Positions 7,005 to 9,950 of a DNA stretch of 9,950 nt are shown one piece after another. This DNA is from Opitutia bacterium. Lineage in GTDB: Bacteria > Verrucomicrobiota > Verrucomicrobiia > Opitutales > JANYEO01. Location of the stretch: NCBI GenBank assembly GCA_025363025.1, contig JANYEO010000197.1, forward strand, positions 1 through 9,950, given 5' to 3'. Below the pieces are notes generated by a model. The model searched no databases and was not told the DNA's origin. It was given only the letters and a program-made list of their open reading frames with translations. Numbering within the stretch: the stretch's first letter is position 1; each line of letters starts with the position of its first letter. Position numbers and translations under genes: made by a program.

Positions 7005-8156
7005 TTAAAAGAGAGCAGCTTCTGCCAATCTCCTGGCTTCTTCATCGGCCCATAGGACATCTTCTATCTTTGTGGATTTAGCCCAGTTGTGGGCCAAAGT
7101 CTTTTCAATGACTTGGGGGATGTCTAAAAAAGATAGCCTTTTGTCTATAAAAGCTTGTACTGCTATTTCATTGGCCGCATTAAAAACAGCAGGGTGGGCT
7201 CCTCCTGCAATTAAGGCCTCTCTGGCTAATCGCAAGCAGGGGAAGCGGTTCGTATCCGGGGCTTCAAATGTTAAATGCAAGCCCTGGCTAAAGTTTAAAG
7301 GCTCTAGCACCGCTTGGGCACGATGGGGGTACATGAGGCTGTTTTGAATGGCAAAAGCCATTTTAGGAGGGGATAAATGAGCCAGGGTAGAGCCATCCAC
7401 AAATTCAACCATCGAGTGCACAATACTTTGTGGGTGTATGATTACTTCAATGTGGTCTTCAGGCATGTCAAAGAGCCAGTGGGCCTCAATCAGTTCCAGT
7501 CCTTTATTGGCCATCGTCGCACAGTCGAGGGTAACTTTTGGCCCCATCCGCCAATTCGGGTGCTGCAGGGCCATTTCAGGCGTTACCTGTTCCATTTCTT
7601 TTTGGGTAAAGGTGCGAAAGGGGCCTCCCGAAGCCGTTAAAATAAGTTTTTTAATCGCACGGCTGGGTTCGTTTTTTATGCACTGGAAGAGAGCATTGTG
7701 CTCACTATCCAAGGGCAAAATCGGTCGTCCCTGTTTTTTAACTTCCGCCATCACCCATTCACCGGCCATTACCAGCACTTCTTTGTTGGCTAGTGCTACT
7801 TGTTTACCCGCTTTTAAAGCAGCTAAGGTTGGCGCCAGCCCATGTGTGCCGACAGTGGCCACGACAATGATATCGGCCTCTGGCAATACGGCTAATGCTT
7901 CGAGCCCCTCGGCCCCAGAGTGAAGGGCCACGTCGTTATCAAAGAGCCCCTCAGCCTTAGCACGCTTCCAGGCGGCTTCGTCTCCAATAGCTACATGCTT
8001 TACATTAAAAGCTTTGGCGATTTGGGCCAAGTGTTCCACCTTTTGATAGGCCGCAATCCCCACCAGTTCAAAATGCGCGGCACACCCTCGGATGACTTCC
8101 AGGGTGCTTTCGCCAATGGAGCCGGTGGCGCCCAGTAATACCACACGCCTCTTCAT
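7005..8156 (-). CDS. dxr: 1-deoxy-D-xylulose 5-phosphate reductoisomerase
   Basis: The enzyme makes MEP from DXP using NADPH and a divalent metal; it is the first committed MEP-pathway step and the fosmidomycin target. Numbered from the ATG at 8156 (383 residues), it shows the GATGSIGEST cofactor loop near residue 9, metal ligands D150 and E152 in LDSEHNALFQ, TASGGPFR (S176), HPNW (H199), N217, K218 and E221 in CATMANKGLELIEAHWLF, and HPQSIVHSMV. The motif usually read DSAT is DCAT here, so Cys212 replaces the phosphonate-contacting Ser222 of E. coli. An upstream in-frame ATG at 8177 would add MHSVIGL, encoded entirely by the end of repeat E2; a GGAAAA precedes it, so it cannot be excluded. 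Starting at 8156 fits the family better. Confidence 0.95.
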   Translation of the reverse strand: MKRRVVLLGATGSIGESTLEVIRGCAAHFELVGIAAYQKVEHLAQIAKAFNVKHVAIGDEAAWKRAKAEGLFDNDVALHSGAEGLEALAVLPEADIIVVATVGTHGLAPTLAALKAGKQVALANKEVLVMAGEWVMAEVKKQGRPILPLDSEHNALFQCIKNEPSRAIKKLILTASGGPFRTFTQKEMEQVTPEMALQHPNWRMGPKVTLDCATMANKGLELIEAHWLFDMPEDHIEVIIHPQSIVHSMVEFVDGSTLAHLSPPKMAFAIQNSLMYPHRAQAVLEPLNFSQGLHLTFEAPDTNRFPCLRLAREALIAGGAHPAVFNAANEIAVQAFIDKRLSFLDIPQVIEKTLAHNWAKSTKIEDVLWADEEARRLAEAALF

Positions 8157-8282
8157 GAGACCTATTACAGAATGCATGCTTTTCCGCGCTTACTGCGTTC
8201 GACGTACGCACCTACCTTTAGTAGGCTTACGTGCGTCTCGCTCGTAATCATCGAAAAATCAAAGCATTCTGTAACGGGTCTC
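8157..8282. repeat. Dispersed palindromic repeat element E2
   Basis: A 126-base element with strong terminal inverted repeats: GAGACCTATTACAGAATGC at the left, against the reverse complement of the right end, GAGACCCGTTACAGAATGC. Inside are the two blocks shared exactly with E1, CGCGCTTACTGCGTTCG and CTCGCTCGTAATCATC. At the centre a perfect 5-base stem, CCTAC-CTTTA-GTAGG, caps the structure. TTAC/GTAA and GCG/CGC pairings between the two shared blocks allow one long imperfect hairpin over the whole element. Its left end touches the dxr ATG with no spacer. If a promoter upstream is used, the element is the dxr 5' untranslated region. Confidence 0.78.
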
Positions 8283-8294
8283 TTATTGTTTCTC

Positions 8295-8322
8295 ATTATA
8301 TGTGAGTTGGGTACGATTTAAA
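8295..8322 (-). promoter_or_regulatory. Candidate promoter for dxr
   Basis: On the minus strand a consensus -10 TATAAT (8300-8295) lies 16 bases downstream of TTTAAA (8322-8317), which matches four of six -35 consensus positions. It sits between elements E4 and E2. Transcription starting near 8288 would carry all of E2 as the dxr leader. The surroundings are AT-rich, so a chance match is possible. Confidence 0.35.
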
Positions 8323-8326
8323 ATTT

Positions 8327-8370
8327 TAAGACCAAAAACTCGAAAGAAAAGTATTCTCGCATCGGTCTTA
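8327..8370. repeat. Short repeat E4, related to one end of E3
   Basis: A 44-base unit bounded by perfect inverted 7-mers TAAGACC (8327-8333) and GGTCTTA (8364-8370). Bases 8330-8369 align with the reverse complement of 6811-6849 in E3 at 33 of 40 columns with one gap, including GACCAAAAACTC and TATTCT. It looks like a one-end fragment or a minimal module of the family. Its right end overlaps the cdsA stop codon (8368-8370). On the cdsA strand it could act as a weak transcript end or RNA-processing hairpin, but it lacks a GC-rich stem. Confidence 0.6.
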
Positions 8371-9210
8371 CAGGGCGTAGCTAAATAGCAGATACGCCAC
8401 AGGTCCCACAAAGAGGAGGCTGTCTGCCAAGTCGAGTGCTCCCCCAATACCGGGTAAAGAGTGGCCGGAATCTTTAATGTCAGCCAGTCGCTTTAAGACG
8501 GATTCAAAAAGGTCAGACGGGATGGAGACGAGGGATAAAACAGCCGCCATCCAGATTGCTTTAGAGAGGGTAAAGGTTTCGGGTAAAACACTTTGCGCCA
8601 GGGTGAAGAAGACAACGCCCACAGCGATCGATAGGGCAAGCCCGCCGATTGCCCCCTCCCATGTTTTTTTAGGACTAATATTAGGGGCCATCTTGTGCTT
8701 GCCCCATAAGTACCCAGCTAAAAGCCCACCGATATCCGTAAACTTAGCCACGGTAATGGCCCACAGGGCGAGGATCAGGCCCGACATCGGGCTGCAGCTG
8801 TCGACCCCACTGCGGAAGATCTCAATAAAAAAGTGCAAACAGTAAGGAACGGCTACAATTGCCCAAAAAGTAGGCATGACACTGTCTTTAAACCAGCGCA
8901 GTTGCGTGGGCCGGTAGAGGAGGAGGAGCCCCAGTGCAACAAACATGAGGCCGAGGAGGAGTCCGCCTAATCCCCCCCCTGTAGCCATGTGGGGGAGGTA
9001 GTAGGGGCCTAAAATTAAAATGCCGCCCATGACCATCGCGGTTTTTGGGAGGGGCTCATACCCGATAGCGCGTAGCACGGTAAAAAGCTCATTTAAGGCC
9101 ATCGTACTTAATAACAGCAGTAGCCAGGCCCCCGCTGTCGGCCCAAATAAATAGAGCGCTCCAATAATAATTCCCCAAATACAGAGCGTCGTGAGTGTTC
9201 TTTTTTGCAT
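8368..9210 (-). CDS. cdsA: Phosphatidate cytidylyltransferase (CDP-diglyceride synthase)
   Basis: An integral membrane enzyme that makes CDP-diacylglycerol from phosphatidic acid and CTP, the branch point for phospholipid synthesis. At 280 residues it has the normal family length. Several hydrophobic segments are visible (about 10-37, 57-72, 82-99, 113-131, 142-158, 187-206, 218-231, 264-278). The diagnostic C-terminal half has FTDIGGLLAGYLWGKHKMAP and ISPKKTWEG (178-186), then LKRLADIKDSGHSLPG (239-254), with K240, R241, K246, D247, D260 and D263 in the cytidylyltransferase signature. The usual HGG..DR is IGG..DL. Its stop codon is built from the end of repeat E4. uppS ends 33 bases upstream, so co-transcription with uppS is likely. 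It also contains an in-frame 8-base G/C homopolymer, seen as C on the plus strand at 8972-8979. Confidence 0.94.
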   Translation of the reverse strand: MQKRTLTTLCIWGIIIGALYLFGPTAGAWLLLLLSTMALNELFTVLRAIGYEPLPKTAMVMGGILILGPYYLPHMATGGGLGGLLLGLMFVALGLLLLYRPTQLRWFKDSVMPTFWAIVAVPYCLHFFIEIFRSGVDSCSPMSGLILALWAITVAKFTDIGGLLAGYLWGKHKMAPNISPKKTWEGAIGGLALSIAVGVVFFTLAQSVLPETFTLSKAIWMAAVLSLVSIPSDLFESVLKRLADIKDSGHSLPGIGGALDLADSLLFVGPVAYLLFSYAL

Positions 9211-9243
9211 AAATAGTGTGTGTAAATGATTGTTTTTAGGCCA

Positions 9244-9950
9244 TTAGACGCCGGTTGTTTTTCTTGGGCTTATTTGCCTGTCTGCCATTCCATATCGGCG
9301 TTCGCGGGTTTGATAATCAGCCAAAGCGGACTGGAAGTGTTCTGGGGTAAAGTCTGGCCAGCAGGTAGGGGTAATGTAAAGCTCCGCATAAGCGAGCTGG
9401 AGGAGGAGAAAGTTGCTGAGGCGGTTTTCTCCTGAAGTCCGGATAAATAGGTCAGGTTCAGGGAGTGCAGTTGTATCTAAGTACCGGGAAAAGGTCGGCC
9501 AGTCGAGCGCTCCTGGGTTTTCTACCCCTTTTTGGACGGCCTGCACATAGCGCTTGGTTGCATCGACCACTTCATTTTGAGAGCCATAATTTAAGGCCAA
9601 CGTGAGGTGGTTGCCCGTGCAATGAGCCGTCAACGCTTTCACCCGGTTTAATTCTTGAATGGCTAAACGGGGGAGGCCACTGATACGGCCAATTGTGTGC
9701 AGCCGGATGTTGTGGGCTAAGAGCTCCTGCGTATACTGCTTAAGGTATAAAATAAGTAGGCTCATGAGCCCTCGGATTTCCATGAGCGGCCGGCCCCAAT
9801 TTTCGGAGGAAAAGGCGTAAACCGTTAGGTATTTGACCTCCATTTGCGGCAAGGCTTTTACCAACCTATGCAAGGAAAGGAGTCCATAGCGGTGCCCTTC
9901 GCGTCGGGGGAGGCCCCGGCTTTCGGCCCAGCGTCCATTGCCGTCCATAA
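9244..9950 (-). CDS. uppS: Undecaprenyl diphosphate synthase (5' end outside window)
   Basis: A cis-prenyltransferase that adds eight isopentenyl units to farnesyl diphosphate, giving the C55 carrier for peptidoglycan and other envelope polymers. Visible motifs are MDGNGRWA at the window edge (the Asp of the active-site loop), RREGHRYG, the TVYAFSSENWGRP segment, LNYGSQNEV, and RTSGENRLSNFLLLQLAYAE followed by WPDF near the C-terminus. Relatives have several residues before MDGNG, often ending in HIAIIMDGNG, and the last two bases of the window fit an Ile codon there. The Met at 9948 is therefore probably internal and the gene is truncated by the window. It heads the visible leftward cluster and consumes the product of the pathway that dxr and ispG serve. 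Confidence 0.94.
   Translation of the reverse strand, partial: MDGNGRWAESRGLPRREGHRYGLLSLHRLVKALPQMEVKYLTVYAFSSENWGRPLMEIRGLMSLLILYLKQYTQELLAHNIRLHTIGRISGLPRLAIQELNRVKALTAHCTGNHLTLALNYGSQNEVVDATKRYVQAVQKGVENPGALDWPTFSRYLDTTALPEPDLFIRTSGENRLSNFLLLQLAYAELYITPTCWPDFTPEHFQSALADYQTRERRYGMADRQISPRKTTGV

Noticed and set aside
2232..8282. E1 and E2 as known enterobacterial ERIC sequences
   Set aside because: Length and hairpin layout are similar, but the sequence does not resemble the ERIC core as remembered and the host genes are not enterobacterial.

Overview
The window is a slice of bacterial chromosome with nine protein-coding loci. Four run rightwards (nth, galE, a ygiW-like gene and a frameshifted ybaK-like gene). 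Five run leftwards in the order uppS, cdsA, dxr, rseP, ispG. The two groups converge at about 2904-2936. The long insert-bearing form of IspG (670 residues), the 611-residue RseP with extra PDZ-like modules, and the uppS-cdsA-dxr-rseP-ispG order point to the PVC superphylum. From memory of family features, a Verrucomicrobiota (Opitutae-like) lineage fits best and a chlamydia-related one is second. This is inference; no rRNA or other marker is present.

Layout. 1-23: the end of a repeat element. 26-1718: DNA repair glycosylase nth and UDP-glucose 4-epimerase galE. 1719-1816: a nested inverted repeat overlapping a TATAAT box. 1817-2221: a secreted OB-fold protein of the YgiW/BOF family. 2232-2346: repeat element E1. 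2411-2903: an editing deacylase of the YbaK family, broken by one extra C in an 8-C run. 2937-9950: the leftward cluster, interrupted by repeat elements E3 (6811-6934), E2 (8157-8282) and the short E4 (8327-8370). uppS runs off the right edge. No gap between genes exceeds about 215 bases, and nothing recognisable was found in 2347-2410 or 6935-7004. No tRNA, rRNA, CRISPR array or transposase gene was seen.

How the genes fit together. Dxr (first committed step) and IspG (a late iron-sulfur step) belong to the MEP isoprenoid pathway. UppS uses that pathway's product to make the C55 lipid carrier for peptidoglycan, CdsA makes CDP-diacylglycerol for phospholipids, and RseP is a membrane site-2 protease. 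The leftward block is therefore an isoprenoid and envelope-lipid cluster. galE may feed surface polysaccharide synthesis.

The least ordinary signal is a family of non-coding repeats with GAGACC/AAGACC...GGTCTC/GGTCTT ends and long imperfect hairpin symmetry. They sit almost exactly at gene boundaries: at the start codons of dxr, rseP and nth, and at the stop codon of cdsA. Two of them extend the open frames of dxr and rseP upstream and so confuse start-codon choice.
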